The notes under the pieces: generated by a model
The model's input: only the letters and a program-made list of their open reading frames with translations
The model's database searches: none
Told to the model about the DNA's origin: nothing
In this document: positions 38,861 through 49,735 of the stretch, in pieces
How positions within the stretch are numbered: position 1 is the first letter of the stretch
How the letters are laid out: every line of letters begins with the position of its first letter
Source: Sporocytophaga sp.
GTDB taxonomy: Bacteria; Bacteroidota; Bacteroidia; Cytophagales; Cytophagaceae
Assembly (NCBI RefSeq): GCF_017745095.1
Contig: NZ_JAGHZZ010000003.1
Location: 310,001 to 374,000, forward strand
Length of the DNA: 64,000 nt
Reading direction: 5' to 3'
Translations under genes and position numbers: made by a program

Positions 38861-40210
38861 CTATACCAACTCCTTCGACTTCTTCTCAAACCTATAATAC
38901 AGCAATACCGCAGCAACAGTAAGCCCTATTAAAAGTCCATACCACACTCCTTCAACACCCATATTAAGCGGAAATGCAAGTAGATATCCTAAAGGCAAGG
39001 CTATAACCCAATACGCCAGCAAGGCAATAGCTGTAGGCATCTTCACATCTTCCAATCCACGGAGGGCTCCAAGGTAAACAACCTGAATACCGTCAGACAA
39101 TTGAAAAAAAGCACTGATCAATAAGAGCGATGCAGCCATTCTACAGATAGGCTCTTCATTGATATAAAACCAAGGAAGCTCATGTCGGAACAGCACAAAC
39201 ACCAAAGCACAGAAGCTCATGTAAACCACTACAAGGTGAAATGCAGCTTTTCCTGCATTTCTAACTGCATGATAATCTTTTCTTCCCAATTCATTTCCAA
39301 CACGCACAGTCGCTGCAGCTCCTATTCCAGTTGCACCCATATAACTTACCGCTGCCATATTTAATGCAATGTGATGCGCAGCCATTTCCGATGCACCCAA
39401 CCAACCAATCATAATAGCAGCCATTCCGAATGCTCCTGTTTCAAAAGCAAGCTGTGAACCAACAGCAATACTTACCCTGAACAATCTTTTAAATTCTTGA
39501 AAGGAATAGTTAATCTTTTGCATTCCTTTGATGAAAATATTGGTTCGGGAATATTTGATAACGAATATAAAAATCGTCACGGCCATGAATATCCTTGAAA
39601 TAAGCGTAGCTATAGCCGCGCCGTTTGTTCCAAGCTTTGGAAATCCATAGTGGCCATGAATCAATAAATAGTTAAGCGAAAGGTTCAGAACATTGGCAAT
39701 TACAGTGATATACATGGCCTGTTTGGTAATCGCAAGACCTTCAGCAAATTGTTTCCAGATCTGAAATAAAATCAAAGGAACTAATGACCAGACAAGAATT
39801 TTAAAAAAGGGGATTGCCAGTGAAACCACTTCCTGTGGCTGTTGAAAATATTGTAAAAGCGGAGCCGCGAATAGCAATGCTCCTGCAAGTATTATGGCCG
39901 CTATTATATTCAATACAATACTGTGCTTCAGAACCTTTCTGATTTCTTCTTGATTCTGCTCACCATCGGCTTTGGCTACCAAAGGTGAAATTCCATAGGT
40001 CAGGCCAATAGCAAACATCATAAATGGGACGAATACACTGAAGGCAAATGTCGCTGATGCAAGTGGAATACTGCCTAGCGAACCAACCATTATGCTATCT
40101 GCCACCCCTACTGCTATATGTCCGAACTGACTCAAAACTACCGGGTAAGCTATTCTTATTGTGTCTTTATACTCCTTGAGGTTATCCCTGAACCAACCGC
40201 TGAAAATCAT
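38861..40210 (-). CDS. MATE-family efflux transporter
   Basis: 449 aa, ~12 TM; GVADSIMVGSLG, paired MatE repeats. Confidence 0.93.
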   Translation of the reverse strand: MIFSGWFRDNLKEYKDTIRIAYPVVLSQFGHIAVGVADSIMVGSLGSIPLASATFAFSVFVPFMMFAIGLTYGISPLVAKADGEQNQEEIRKVLKHSIVLNIIAAIILAGALLFAAPLLQYFQQPQEVVSLAIPFFKILVWSLVPLILFQIWKQFAEGLAITKQAMYITVIANVLNLSLNYLLIHGHYGFPKLGTNGAAIATLISRIFMAVTIFIFVIKYSRTNIFIKGMQKINYSFQEFKRLFRVSIAVGSQLAFETGAFGMAAIMIGWLGASEMAAHHIALNMAAVSYMGATGIGAAATVRVGNELGRKDYHAVRNAGKAAFHLVVVYMSFCALVFVLFRHELPWFYINEEPICRMAASLLLISAFFQLSDGIQVVYLGALRGLEDVKMPTAIALLAYWVIALPLGYLLAFPLNMGVEGVWYGLLIGLTVAAVLLYYRFEKKSKELV

Positions 40211-40346
40211 ATTTATATTTGAAAGGCTGCAAAATTAAGATTTGCATATAAAGAAACGTCTAAAAATCGATTAAAGTTTATAGCGATCATTAACAAGAAA
40301 AATGTCTTATATAAACCTAAAAATTGTATTAAAACATTGGTCAGCA

Positions 40347-40772
40347 CTAAGCTACAGCATTTATCTCCTTCATTTTGCCTTTGAAAAAGAATAATTCACC
40401 AAGGAATGATATCCCTATTCCCAAAGTATAAGCAAGAATATCGCTCCACAAAAAGGCAAAACCAAGGATAAGGGCGCCAATTCTGGTATGTCTTATTTCA
40501 TCAATCCAAGGGGCGTGATAAAACTGACTTATTTCGATACAATAGCAAAATGCCAATGAAAGCATTGCAATAAAGGACAAGCTGCGTCTATTAAAAATAA
40601 AGGCTATACCAAAATAAATCATTGCAGCCCAGATAGCGTCACCCAGGTAAACATTGATCAAATCAGGCAAATAAGTCTGCCACTTCCTTGCAGCCAAACC
40701 CAAACTAATGAGAGCTATGATAATACAGAAATACAAAATTCTATTCCGTTTCATAATTATTTCTTGCGCCAT
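40347..40772 (-). CDS. DUF2809 membrane protein
   Basis: 141 aa, 4 TM; YLGDAIWAAMIYFGIAFIF, FCYCIEISQFYHAPWIDEIR. Confidence 0.8.
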   Translation of the reverse strand: MAQEIIMKRNRILYFCIIIALISLGLAARKWQTYLPDLINVYLGDAIWAAMIYFGIAFIFNRRSLSFIAMLSLAFCYCIEISQFYHAPWIDEIRHTRIGALILGFAFLWSDILAYTLGIGISFLGELFFFKGKMKEINAVA

Positions 40773-42889
40773 TTTATAACTCCTTTCAAAAGCTTACCAA
40801 TTTTATTAAACCTCTGTAAGTCTTCCCTTATCATTGTAGTAGTCATTCCATCCAGCTGAAGGTTCCTATTTTCAGGATCTTCACTGAATTGTTCAGGATA
40901 TACAAGCATGAAGTTATTCTTTTCAAAATGTCTTTGCAAAATTTTAGGAATAGAATCCATAAAGATTGTATGTGATAAAGTGGCCTTTCTTGCAGTAATA
41001 GCAATAAAAAGATCATCCTCATTTATTTGACCGGAGAAAAATGGAAAATCATCCCAATCAGAAAAGCCCTTATAATCTGCCTCTATTCCTGGCTTACTTT
41101 CATTTACTGCTTTTTTCAAATGTTGTAAGGACTCTGATACGCCAAAGAAAATCACTTGACTGTTAATCTGTTTGGATAACTTTTTCACCATATGAACCCA
41201 TCTTTTGAAACCAATCTCCAATTCCGCATTTGGAGGAACCATTACGAAGATTTTACTAATCGTATTTAAAGGCTGCAGTGTACGGGATACTACGATCATC
41301 TGGTCGGTCCGTTCTACAAGGTTTTCAAGCACAGTACCAAACAGCTTTTCAGTAGTTGTATTCTTTTCATGCCAGCCGATAATAACCTCAGTAATCATCA
41401 GCTCTTTTACTGCACGGGCTATTCCGTTCGCAATATTCAAATCTATCCTGGAAACAACCTCTAGTTTATTCTCTGCTGAAGCGGCATGCTTGATGGCCCT
41501 TTCCACCATCTTCTTATTTTGAATGAGCTTGTCTCTAGCTTCCTCATCATCGTTCACAACTGAAACCGCATAGATAGGCTGTGACTTATCCGATTCCTTT
41601 AACATTGCAGCCATATCAATTTTAGATTCAATGCTTGCAGGATTTGTTATCGCTATTAATATTCTTTCTTCAATTTCGTTATATTCTTCTCCACCTTTAG
41701 ATTCTGCTATTGCCAACTTCCTCCCTGCACTTTCCGTGACAAATGAGCTGACCATACAGGTAACAAGAATAAGTAGTATGGTTCCGTTAAGTATAGCTTC
41801 ATCAAATAGCTTCAAGTCAAAGCCCACAAGTATTACAGCAAGGGTGGCTGCTGCGTGTGAACTGCTTAATCCGAATATTAAGTTTCTTTCTATAGATGAA
41901 AACTTAAATATCTTCTGAGTGATAAATGCCGCAGCCCATTTGCTAAATAATGCAAGTACAATTAATACACCTGCAACAAAAAGAGCCTGATAGCCATTGA
42001 ACAATACTTTTACATCTACTATCATTCCCACGCTGATAAGGAAAAAAGGGATAAACAGCGTATTGCCAATGAACTCAATTCTATTCATCAATGGAGATGT
42101 ATGAGGAATCAGTCTGTTGAGAGCGAGACCGGCCAGGAAGGCTCCGATAATAGGCTCTACGCCAGCAACCTCTGATAAAAAAGCCGCAGCGAATACAATG
42201 CCTAATACAAAAATGTATTGCGCACCGCCGTCCCCCTGAACATTTTTAAAAAACCACTTGGTAACTTTTGGAAAGACAAAGAGTACTACAAATCCAAATA
42301 TTACCAGAGAAATAGACAGCTTAACCCAGAAGGCAGTGTCAAGGTTACCACTTACAGAACCGGTAATAACTGCCAACAATAACAATACCGCTGTATCCGT
42401 AATGATAGTACCTCCAATGGCAAGGGTAACCGCTTGCTTTTTGGTAAGACCGAGCTTACTTGCTATAGGATAGGAAACCAGGGTATGAGAGGCAAACATA
42501 CTAGCAAGCAAAACAGAACCTTGAATATTCAAATGGAGGATATAATAAGAAACAAACGTGCCTAATGTTAATGGAATGAAGAAGGTAAACCCTCCGAATA
42601 TCAAACTTTTATTTCTGTTCTTTTTAAAATCATTCAGATCTATCTCCAGTCCGGCGAGGAACATGATATATAATAGCCCAACAGTACCAAAAAGAACAAT
42701 GCCCGAATTTCTCAATAAAAGATTAAAACCATTGGGACCAACAATCACACCTGAAAGAATAAGCCCTATGATGCCTGGTATCCTGAACTTCTTAAGTACT
42801 AAAGGGGCAAAAAATATGATAAACAATACCACTGAGAACACTAATACAGGGTCTTTAAATGGCAATGAAATATCAAATAAAAACATCAT
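40757..42889 (-). CDS. CPA2-family cation:proton antiporter with C-terminal USP-like domain
   Basis: 710 aa; ~12 TM, FLAGLEIDLNDFKKNR, GAFLAGLALNRLIP, cytoplasmic tail. Confidence 0.92.
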   Translation of the reverse strand: MMFLFDISLPFKDPVLVFSVVLFIIFFAPLVLKKFRIPGIIGLILSGVIVGPNGFNLLLRNSGIVLFGTVGLLYIMFLAGLEIDLNDFKKNRNKSLIFGGFTFFIPLTLGTFVSYYILHLNIQGSVLLASMFASHTLVSYPIASKLGLTKKQAVTLAIGGTIITDTAVLLLLAVITGSVSGNLDTAFWVKLSISLVIFGFVVLFVFPKVTKWFFKNVQGDGGAQYIFVLGIVFAAAFLSEVAGVEPIIGAFLAGLALNRLIPHTSPLMNRIEFIGNTLFIPFFLISVGMIVDVKVLFNGYQALFVAGVLIVLALFSKWAAAFITQKIFKFSSIERNLIFGLSSSHAAATLAVILVGFDLKLFDEAILNGTILLILVTCMVSSFVTESAGRKLAIAESKGGEEYNEIEERILIAITNPASIESKIDMAAMLKESDKSQPIYAVSVVNDDEEARDKLIQNKKMVERAIKHAASAENKLEVVSRIDLNIANGIARAVKELMITEVIIGWHEKNTTTEKLFGTVLENLVERTDQMIVVSRTLQPLNTISKIFVMVPPNAELEIGFKRWVHMVKKLSKQINSQVIFFGVSESLQHLKKAVNESKPGIEADYKGFSDWDDFPFFSGQINEDDLFIAITARKATLSHTIFMDSIPKILQRHFEKNNFMLVYPEQFSEDPENRNLQLDGMTTTMIREDLQRFNKIGKLLKGVIKWRKK

Positions 42890-43126
42890 AATTTTTCACT
42901 TAAAATTTAACATATAAATTCTACTAGACCTTCTTCCCTCCGCTCTTTAAATCCTCCAATGCTCAAGAAGGACAAATACAACAGACATCATGCCAGATCT
43001 GGTCTGTAAAATGATGAAGTTATTAGAATAAGATTAGAATTACTAAATTCAGCACTGACCTATAAAAGCACAAGTAAATAAAATAGTTTTATTCATTGAA
43101 AAAATCTATAAAAAATTAAAAAAATA

Positions 43127-43154
43127 TCTGATCATGTTAAGAAACATGATCAGA
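43127..43154 (-). terminator. Terminator of PorP/SprF gene
   Basis: 12-bp perfect stem TCTGATCATGTT-AAGA-AACATGATCAGA; minus strand continues TATTTTTTT. Contains the gene's stop codon. Confidence 0.8.
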
Positions 43155-44190
43155 ATTTAGGACATGGAAGTCTTTTGTATATTTTTCTTTTTAGTGGCAG
43201 AGGATAAATGTACGTAAGGTTAAATTCATGAGAGCCACCAGTGCGAGTATTATTCAGCTTAGATATAGTAAAATCATAACTATAAGAAACAACTAATCTG
43301 TTTATCCTCCAGCCCAAAAGCACTACCATGGATTCATTATTCTGAAGGTTTCTTTCATAATGTTTTATAGGAATGCCTCTATACCAGAATCCCAGCATCA
43401 GATCTTCGCGCATTCCGTAAACACCAAGGTCCAGCTGATCGGATTTACCTTGCATCTTATAATAAAAAGTCGGAGTCAGAGTATACTTACTGGTTTTATT
43501 TGCATTATTTACCCCTCCACCATCAAATTCTATTTTATAACCTCCTACAATTCCAATTTTTACAGGCAATCTGCTTACTTCATTGTAAAAAGACTGATTG
43601 GGATTATTGATATGATGTGCGGAAATTCCGAGCCATAGGTTATCCGAATATAGAACTGTTCCAGCTGAAAGATCAAAGAAATTCTTTCGATTCATTCCAA
43701 AATCTTCCGAAGTGCCAAGGCCTGAATATCCACCATCTGTATACTGATCCGGAAATGTCAACTGAGCATAGTTGATATTTCTTGAAACATATGTTCCCTG
43801 CAAACCAAACCTCATTGAAAATTTTGATGAAAAATCTACTTCCTGAGCATACTGAAGCGCAATGTCTGTAGAGCTTATTGTATTTGCGCCTTGCCAATCC
43901 TTCATGACTATTAAACCGATTCCACCTTTTGTTTTCTTGATGTAGGTATCAAGGCTAGCAGAAGACGTTATATATTTAGCTTCAAGTTTCGGCCATTGAA
44001 TTCGCTGATGCAGTACTCCCCTCAGATCATGAGTACTTCCTGCGAATGCGGGATTCAAATATAAAGTATTAGCATAAAACTGAGAAAATTGAATATCCTG
44101 AGCTGCTGCATTATCTATGACAACAAGCAAAATTACCACTGTAATCAATGCCCTCAATGATAAATACAAATATCTTACGACCAACTTCAT
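43150..44190 (-). CDS. PorP/SprF-family type IX secretion membrane protein
   Basis: 346 aa; QDIQFSQFYANTLYLNPAFAGS and barrel pattern. Confidence 0.93.
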   Translation of the reverse strand: MKLVVRYLYLSLRALITVVILLVVIDNAAAQDIQFSQFYANTLYLNPAFAGSTHDLRGVLHQRIQWPKLEAKYITSSASLDTYIKKTKGGIGLIVMKDWQGANTISSTDIALQYAQEVDFSSKFSMRFGLQGTYVSRNINYAQLTFPDQYTDGGYSGLGTSEDFGMNRKNFFDLSAGTVLYSDNLWLGISAHHINNPNQSFYNEVSRLPVKIGIVGGYKIEFDGGGVNNANKTSKYTLTPTFYYKMQGKSDQLDLGVYGMREDLMLGFWYRGIPIKHYERNLQNNESMVVLLGWRINRLVVSYSYDFTISKLNNTRTGGSHEFNLTYIYPLPLKRKIYKRLPCPKF

Positions 44191-44204
44191 TTTGCTTAAG
44201 ATTA

Positions 44205-47200
44205 TTATCTAACAATTGTAACGCTTCCTTCCATTTTATAGGGACCTTTGTATTCTTCAGAATCACCCTCATAAGTAATCACCCAGGGATAAACGCCTAT
44301 AGGCATAGGCTCTCCTCTGTATTGACCATCCCATACCTCATTCCGATCTCTGCTTTCGAAAATTATTTCTCCCCATCTATTAAAAATCAACATTCTAAAA
44401 TTTGTAAAATTTGCACCAAAGACATCATAAGTGTCATTTTTCCCATCCTTATTTGGGGAGAATGAGTTGGATATGTATAGCCTCGGAGGACACACTTCAC
44501 GCACATCAGTAGCATCTTCTATGGTACAACCCGATTCATTGGTGATTAAAACAGAATATTTTCCAGGCAATGCAACATTTATTGACCGGCTCGTGTCGCC
44601 TGTCCCATACCAGAAGTATTTTTTTCCTGGTCCTGCTGTAAGCTCATAGAATTGAACGCCTTCCTTGCAAAATTTCACTGATTCAGGAAGTGACCTGGTG
44701 GGCGCTGAGAATGCTTTTACTGAAACAGATTTTTGATCGTAACAACTTCCTATTTTAACTGAAACCTTATAGTTTCCGGCAAAAGAAGCATTATAAACAG
44801 TATCATGAATTTCCGTAAGCTGACCGTTTTCATACCAAGTATACTCAACTGGAAGACCCATAAAATTATATGTATTCTTGACAATAGGATCCAGCACAAC
44901 ATCTTTACCTGGGCAGATTCCTGTATCTTCTGCTATTATCTTTGGTATCGGGATTCCTACCAGCACGAGACTGTCTTTGTCCATGCAGCCATGACTATCC
45001 TTTACCTCTATAAAAAATCTTTGAATTATATTGGAAGAAATTGCCTCGATAGATGAAGCAGTAGAAGGTAATTTTATTCCATCAATGGTCCAGATATAAG
45101 AGACATTTTCAATCTGATTAGCAGATAAAACAACTTTTGTATTTTCACATTCAATAATCGAATCAGCCATAGTCAAAGCCGGAGGAGCCCATACCACAGT
45201 CTTTCCGGAAGCCTTGCAATTCCCGTTTTGAAAATCTACTTCATAAACTCCGGATTCATTTATATTAATAACAGATGTGTTTTTGTTAAGCAGAACCACT
45301 CCATCTTTTTTCCAGATATAAATTCCCGCAAAAGAAGATGATTGAGGAAGAGCATTGAGCTTTAAAGTATCGCTCAGGCAAATGTCTGGCGGAAGACTCA
45401 ATACAGGACCAGAATTCACTATGAGCCTTACCGTATCAGAAGCAGAACATCCTTTATTATCTTTTCCAACAAGAATAAATGTACGGTCTCCGGAAGAAGT
45501 AACTTTCAGTGTAGCCGCATTACCAATTACTATACCTTTTTCATCTATCCATTCATAAGAATAAGAAGGAGAAGGAGAAGGAGAAGATTTTGCTTCGAAG
45601 ATAGCCACATCACCTGTACAACTATTTAAATCATCACCAGCGCTTATATCAGGCAATGGATTAACCGAAATTTTAATTTCATCAGAAACAGATATACATG
45701 GAGCTGCTCCCTCTGCCCTTAAGCTAAGGGTTATGTCACCAGCCTTCTCATCTGGTTTTATCCTGTAATAGGTTTGCGCTTTTGTATCATCTGAAAAGCT
45801 GCCTTTCCCCCCAGTCCATTTTAAGCCAGTAGCATTCAAACTACTTCCGGATAGGATAATAGAGTCTTTATCTGCACAAACAGAGATTGGCAAACCTGCT
45901 TCAACAGTGGGTGCATGCTTATAGATAATCTTAATATTATCAAATACCTCAGGGCATGGTGAAGCGTTCGCAGAAGTAAGCCTTAACAGAAATGAATTTG
46001 ATTTTAATTCTGCAGCAGAAGGTGTATATGTTGTTGCAAGTTTATTCTTATCCCCAAAAACACCATTACCTCCTGACCAAATGCTACCTGTAACATTTTT
46101 AACAACACCAGTGAGATTAATAATTTTTGTCGTTTCGCATAAAACAAGAGAATCACCCGCCTCTGCTTCAGGAAGCTTTTTGAAAAGGATCAGCATGGAA
46201 TCTATTGCTGAAGGGCAATTAACCTGAGCATCTGATCTTAAATATAATTTAACAGATCCGGAATTTCTTTCCTCCGCTGTAGGTGTATATTCAGGGGTTA
46301 GAGCAACTCGAGAAACATTAAACACACCATTACCTCCTGTCCACTGAGCACTTGAGGCATTTGTTAAAGTGCCACTAAGCTGAAAAGTGGAAATGTTTAC
46401 ACAAACAAGAGTATCATTAATCTCACCTGGTTTATTTCTAGATTCTGCATCAACTTTGGGAAGAGAGACTAAATAATCAACTTTCTCCTTTACCATTCGG
46501 GCATACCACCAGGTATTGATTGTTTCAGGACATTCTTTTTTGCAATCGTCGGTTCCTCTGTCTTTCCATTGATGACAACCAGCAGCATTGGAACATCCGG
46601 TCAGGTTGGCAAGTCCATCAATTGCAGTTCCTCCTTTGAGTTGACTATCATCCCAAAATAATTGAGGCTTGGGGCCTATCGGTCTTACAAGATCTACAAT
46701 GTAACCATTCTTATGGTGCTCAACGTCATACAGCGGAAGATGCGTTATTCCATTCCCATAGCTTAATTCTACTTCAACAGATGCTCCAGGAGGGACAATA
46801 TTTCCTTTGCCATCTCTTGTATTCCATTTAATACAATTCTGCCCCTTTACCACGGAAGCTGAGATTATTCTATCCGTGGTATTGGATTGATAACCATCCT
46901 GGCCATTTATATCCAGCAATACCTCAATATTTCCAGGCTTATCTACATTTATATTGATGCATCTATTATCAGGATCACAACCACTTATAAATGGCTTTTG
47001 CAAAAAATTACCAAAGGTGCCTGTTGGATAACAAGTAGGATCAGGGTCATTAAGAAAAATTTTATACTCTGGATAAGTTACATTCCCTACTCTACTGACT
47101 CTGTCATTAATAGCGATTCCGGTACTTGTGCACCCTTTGGAATTTGCGCTGATAGTAGCACCGAAAGGCTGTATCCCATTGAAATCTATAGATGTAACAA

Positions 47201-47840
47201 TACTATCCGTTGAGAGCACATACATCTTTCCGTTAAAAGCATAGTTAGCGGCGGTTGTATTGATGTCCCAAGTATAAGACCATAGCCGTCCAGGCTTGGC
47301 TATATTCCCCTCGGCTACAGTTATATCAAACAAATTAAAGTATCTTTTGGAATCTGTTTTAGTTGTCGGAGAAACAGGATTAAATTCTATATAATAATCA
47401 CCATCTGTAAGAGACGTATATGACAAAGCATTATAACCACCAGCAGATAATTGTAAAGGACCAGCCACCGCCTGATTGTAGTTTGCAATAAAACCAGCAC
47501 CAGAGGCAGGTATTAATGTTGGCCCCATCACCACAGTGCCATCCGGACTTTTAAGCTTGAAGTAAACGTCTTCATCCGGTTGATTAAAACCGAAATAAAT
47601 AATTTCACCAGCTTTGCAAATGTGAATATTAAGTCGGTTTTCCTTTGGAGCATCGTACGTCATAAACAATCTTGAACGATCGAATATCTGAACAACTCCA
47701 TGATCAGTGGATTTAGGCATTAATTCCTTTGTGCCTTCAGCCAATACAGTAACTATGGATAAGACACAAAGTAATATAAATGCATATACCCACTTGCCCC
47801 TATCAAAAAACAAAAGACGAAACGGATATTTGCTTATCAT
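44205..47840 (-). CDS. Gliding motility-associated C-terminal domain (CHU_C) protein with Ig/PKD-like repeats
   Basis: 1211 aa; C-terminal LYISNSFSPNKDGKNDTYDVFG...FNRWGEIIFESRDRNEVWDGQYRGEPMPIGVYPWVITY. Confidence 0.93.
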   Translation of the reverse strand: MISKYPFRLLFFDRGKWVYAFILLCVLSIVTVLAEGTKELMPKSTDHGVVQIFDRSRLFMTYDAPKENRLNIHICKAGEIIYFGFNQPDEDVYFKLKSPDGTVVMGPTLIPASGAGFIANYNQAVAGPLQLSAGGYNALSYTSLTDGDYYIEFNPVSPTTKTDSKRYFNLFDITVAEGNIAKPGRLWSYTWDINTTAANYAFNGKMYVLSTDSIVTSIDFNGIQPFGATISANSKGCTSTGIAINDRVSRVGNVTYPEYKIFLNDPDPTCYPTGTFGNFLQKPFISGCDPDNRCININVDKPGNIEVLLDINGQDGYQSNTTDRIISASVVKGQNCIKWNTRDGKGNIVPPGASVEVELSYGNGITHLPLYDVEHHKNGYIVDLVRPIGPKPQLFWDDSQLKGGTAIDGLANLTGCSNAAGCHQWKDRGTDDCKKECPETINTWWYARMVKEKVDYLVSLPKVDAESRNKPGEINDTLVCVNISTFQLSGTLTNASSAQWTGGNGVFNVSRVALTPEYTPTAEERNSGSVKLYLRSDAQVNCPSAIDSMLILFKKLPEAEAGDSLVLCETTKIINLTGVVKNVTGSIWSGGNGVFGDKNKLATTYTPSAAELKSNSFLLRLTSANASPCPEVFDNIKIIYKHAPTVEAGLPISVCADKDSIILSGSSLNATGLKWTGGKGSFSDDTKAQTYYRIKPDEKAGDITLSLRAEGAAPCISVSDEIKISVNPLPDISAGDDLNSCTGDVAIFEAKSSPSPSPSYSYEWIDEKGIVIGNAATLKVTSSGDRTFILVGKDNKGCSASDTVRLIVNSGPVLSLPPDICLSDTLKLNALPQSSSFAGIYIWKKDGVVLLNKNTSVININESGVYEVDFQNGNCKASGKTVVWAPPALTMADSIIECENTKVVLSANQIENVSYIWTIDGIKLPSTASSIEAISSNIIQRFFIEVKDSHGCMDKDSLVLVGIPIPKIIAEDTGICPGKDVVLDPIVKNTYNFMGLPVEYTWYENGQLTEIHDTVYNASFAGNYKVSVKIGSCYDQKSVSVKAFSAPTRSLPESVKFCKEGVQFYELTAGPGKKYFWYGTGDTSRSINVALPGKYSVLITNESGCTIEDATDVREVCPPRLYISNSFSPNKDGKNDTYDVFGANFTNFRMLIFNRWGEIIFESRDRNEVWDGQYRGEPMPIGVYPWVITYEGDSEEYKGPYKMEGSVTIVR

Positions 47841-48070
47841 ACCTATTATATTTTACAGACTATAGAACTAGTCAGTAAAAATATTATTGCCAACAATTTA
47901 TTTACCCATTCAGAGTTACAGGATGTATTTAATATGGAATTGTATTAATAAGAACATTAAGGAGAATAATTTGCCTGTACCTAATAAAAAAAGGATTAAT
48001 AAGAATATTAATCTGAACCAGAACAGAAAATTGATTGACTATTGCATTCGCAAACTGTGCAATACATTTT

Positions 48071-48128
48071 AAAAAAAATCCTGACAGGTGACAAAGGATC
48101 AGTAAACTGAGGCTTGTCATCTGTCAGG
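48071..48128 (-). terminator. Terminator of Dyp-peroxidase gene
   Basis: CCTGACAGGTGACAA...TTGTCATCTGTCAGG; minus strand continues ATTTTTTTT. Confidence 0.8.
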
Positions 48129-48191
48129 GGCAAAAAATCGCAAAGTAAAAATTAACCAATAAAGGTTCCAGGTAAAAAATTAAAATCTTAT

Positions 48192-49727
48192 TTAATAAAT
48201 TGATAACCCTATATCAATAAATGATTTTCCCTCATTCATGCTTATGCCTTCTAAAGATTCCTTGTGCGCCAGATATCTGATAGCATTTAGACCAGGCATA
48301 AAAAAATAGGCTCCCCCTACAACTGTTACAAAATTCTTTTGCAACTCTAGTCTTTTTCTAAATGGATGATCAGGAATAGAAAATGTTTTACCATTTACAG
48401 GAAGACTAGCAACCAAGGGATCGGGATCATTATATAATCCTAGAAATTTGGGGTTATTTATCCAATTTTGCTGAATGAATTCAAATTGCTGAGAAATGTC
48501 AGCATTAAAACAAATGAAGTTCAGGCCCCTACTGCCTTTATCTCCAGAAGAAGCAGCTATTGCATCTTTTATGAAGTCCTTCATATCTTGAGCATCACTT
48601 ATTCCCGTACCGTATGATCTGCCCCTGCGTATGATTCTATGATTGCGTACCGCCTTCAAAGATTCTTCAGGTTTATCCTGGATCATTGAATCACGGGGAT
48701 TAGACCTTCGTACATGAGATGCGAAAGGACATTTTAACCCATCAGGGTCTTCCTTTACAAAACCACGGATATTTTCATCTTTACTTATAAAAGATGTACC
48801 ATCTGGCATGCGGCCTACCATTTTAGACGCAATGTATTCGGCATCCATCTCCATTATGTTTGATGCTTTTGCTTGCTGGTCTGCATAGCTCCAGAAAGCA
48901 CTTACATCCTGCTCCAGTTGCCTGAAGACAAGATAGGTGCCATTCTTCCCAAAATCACTTTTAAACGAAGCATGTGAGTCCGATTTACAGGGTGAAAGGT
49001 ATTTACTTTCGGACTTTACAAGAGGACTTCCAGATTTCTCATCATATTCATTTATACAACCTAAAAGAACTTCTCCATCTTTCAGTACATCTTCACGATG
49101 GATATCCCAGAATTTAGCTTTACCACTATGTTCATTATCTGGATGCCTGTTCAGATAATGGTTTAAAAAACCTTCTGTAGTGACATCAGTAATTCCATCG
49201 CGAAAGCCAAAATGTTCTTTTTCTCTGAAAGAAGAATCTACTCTATAAGCAAGGTTAATATGAGCACTATTAAGTTCAAGGCTATCTATTTTCCTTTCAA
49301 GAGCAGCAGGGTCTTTTCCAAAGACCATCAAAAGCATATCAACAGCACTATCCTCCTTTTCATTTCCCCATTTCCAGTTTGAAGGATCATTTTGTTCAAA
49401 GTCTCCAAGAATTTTTTGCCTTGCTATCATTCCCTCAATGAAAGGAATAGAGAATGTATGCAATTCATCATTATCAACGCCAAGCTTTACAAGCCCTTCT
49501 TTTGTGAAAGCAATATTTAAAGCGCTCTCTCCATGACCTTTATCTAGGGTTTGAATAAAATTTAAATTATGCTTTAACCATTTTCTAGTTTCTTCAATAG
49601 CTTCATTCTTAAATCTGCATAACAAGTATGCCGAAGATTTAAGGTCTCTATAGCCCAGATAAATGAAGGATTGAATATCTTCAACTTGAAACTGTGAACT
49701 AGTAGTATTATCCGTCATAAGATTCAT
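48192..49727 (-). CDS. Dyp-type heme peroxidase
   Basis: 511 aa; GFRDGITD (GxxDG), HVRRSNPRD proximal His region, IIRRGRSYG. Confidence 0.9.
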   Translation of the reverse strand: MNLMTDNTTSSQFQVEDIQSFIYLGYRDLKSSAYLLCRFKNEAIEETRKWLKHNLNFIQTLDKGHGESALNIAFTKEGLVKLGVDNDELHTFSIPFIEGMIARQKILGDFEQNDPSNWKWGNEKEDSAVDMLLMVFGKDPAALERKIDSLELNSAHINLAYRVDSSFREKEHFGFRDGITDVTTEGFLNHYLNRHPDNEHSGKAKFWDIHREDVLKDGEVLLGCINEYDEKSGSPLVKSESKYLSPCKSDSHASFKSDFGKNGTYLVFRQLEQDVSAFWSYADQQAKASNIMEMDAEYIASKMVGRMPDGTSFISKDENIRGFVKEDPDGLKCPFASHVRRSNPRDSMIQDKPEESLKAVRNHRIIRRGRSYGTGISDAQDMKDFIKDAIAASSGDKGSRGLNFICFNADISQQFEFIQQNWINNPKFLGLYNDPDPLVASLPVNGKTFSIPDHPFRKRLELQKNFVTVVGGAYFFMPGLNAIRYLAHKESLEGISMNEGKSFIDIGLSIY

Positions 49728-49735
49728 GTATTAGA

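Noticed and set aside
42558-42917. 119-aa plus ORF
   Set aside because: Antisense to the antiporter TM region; hydrophobic-codon artefact.
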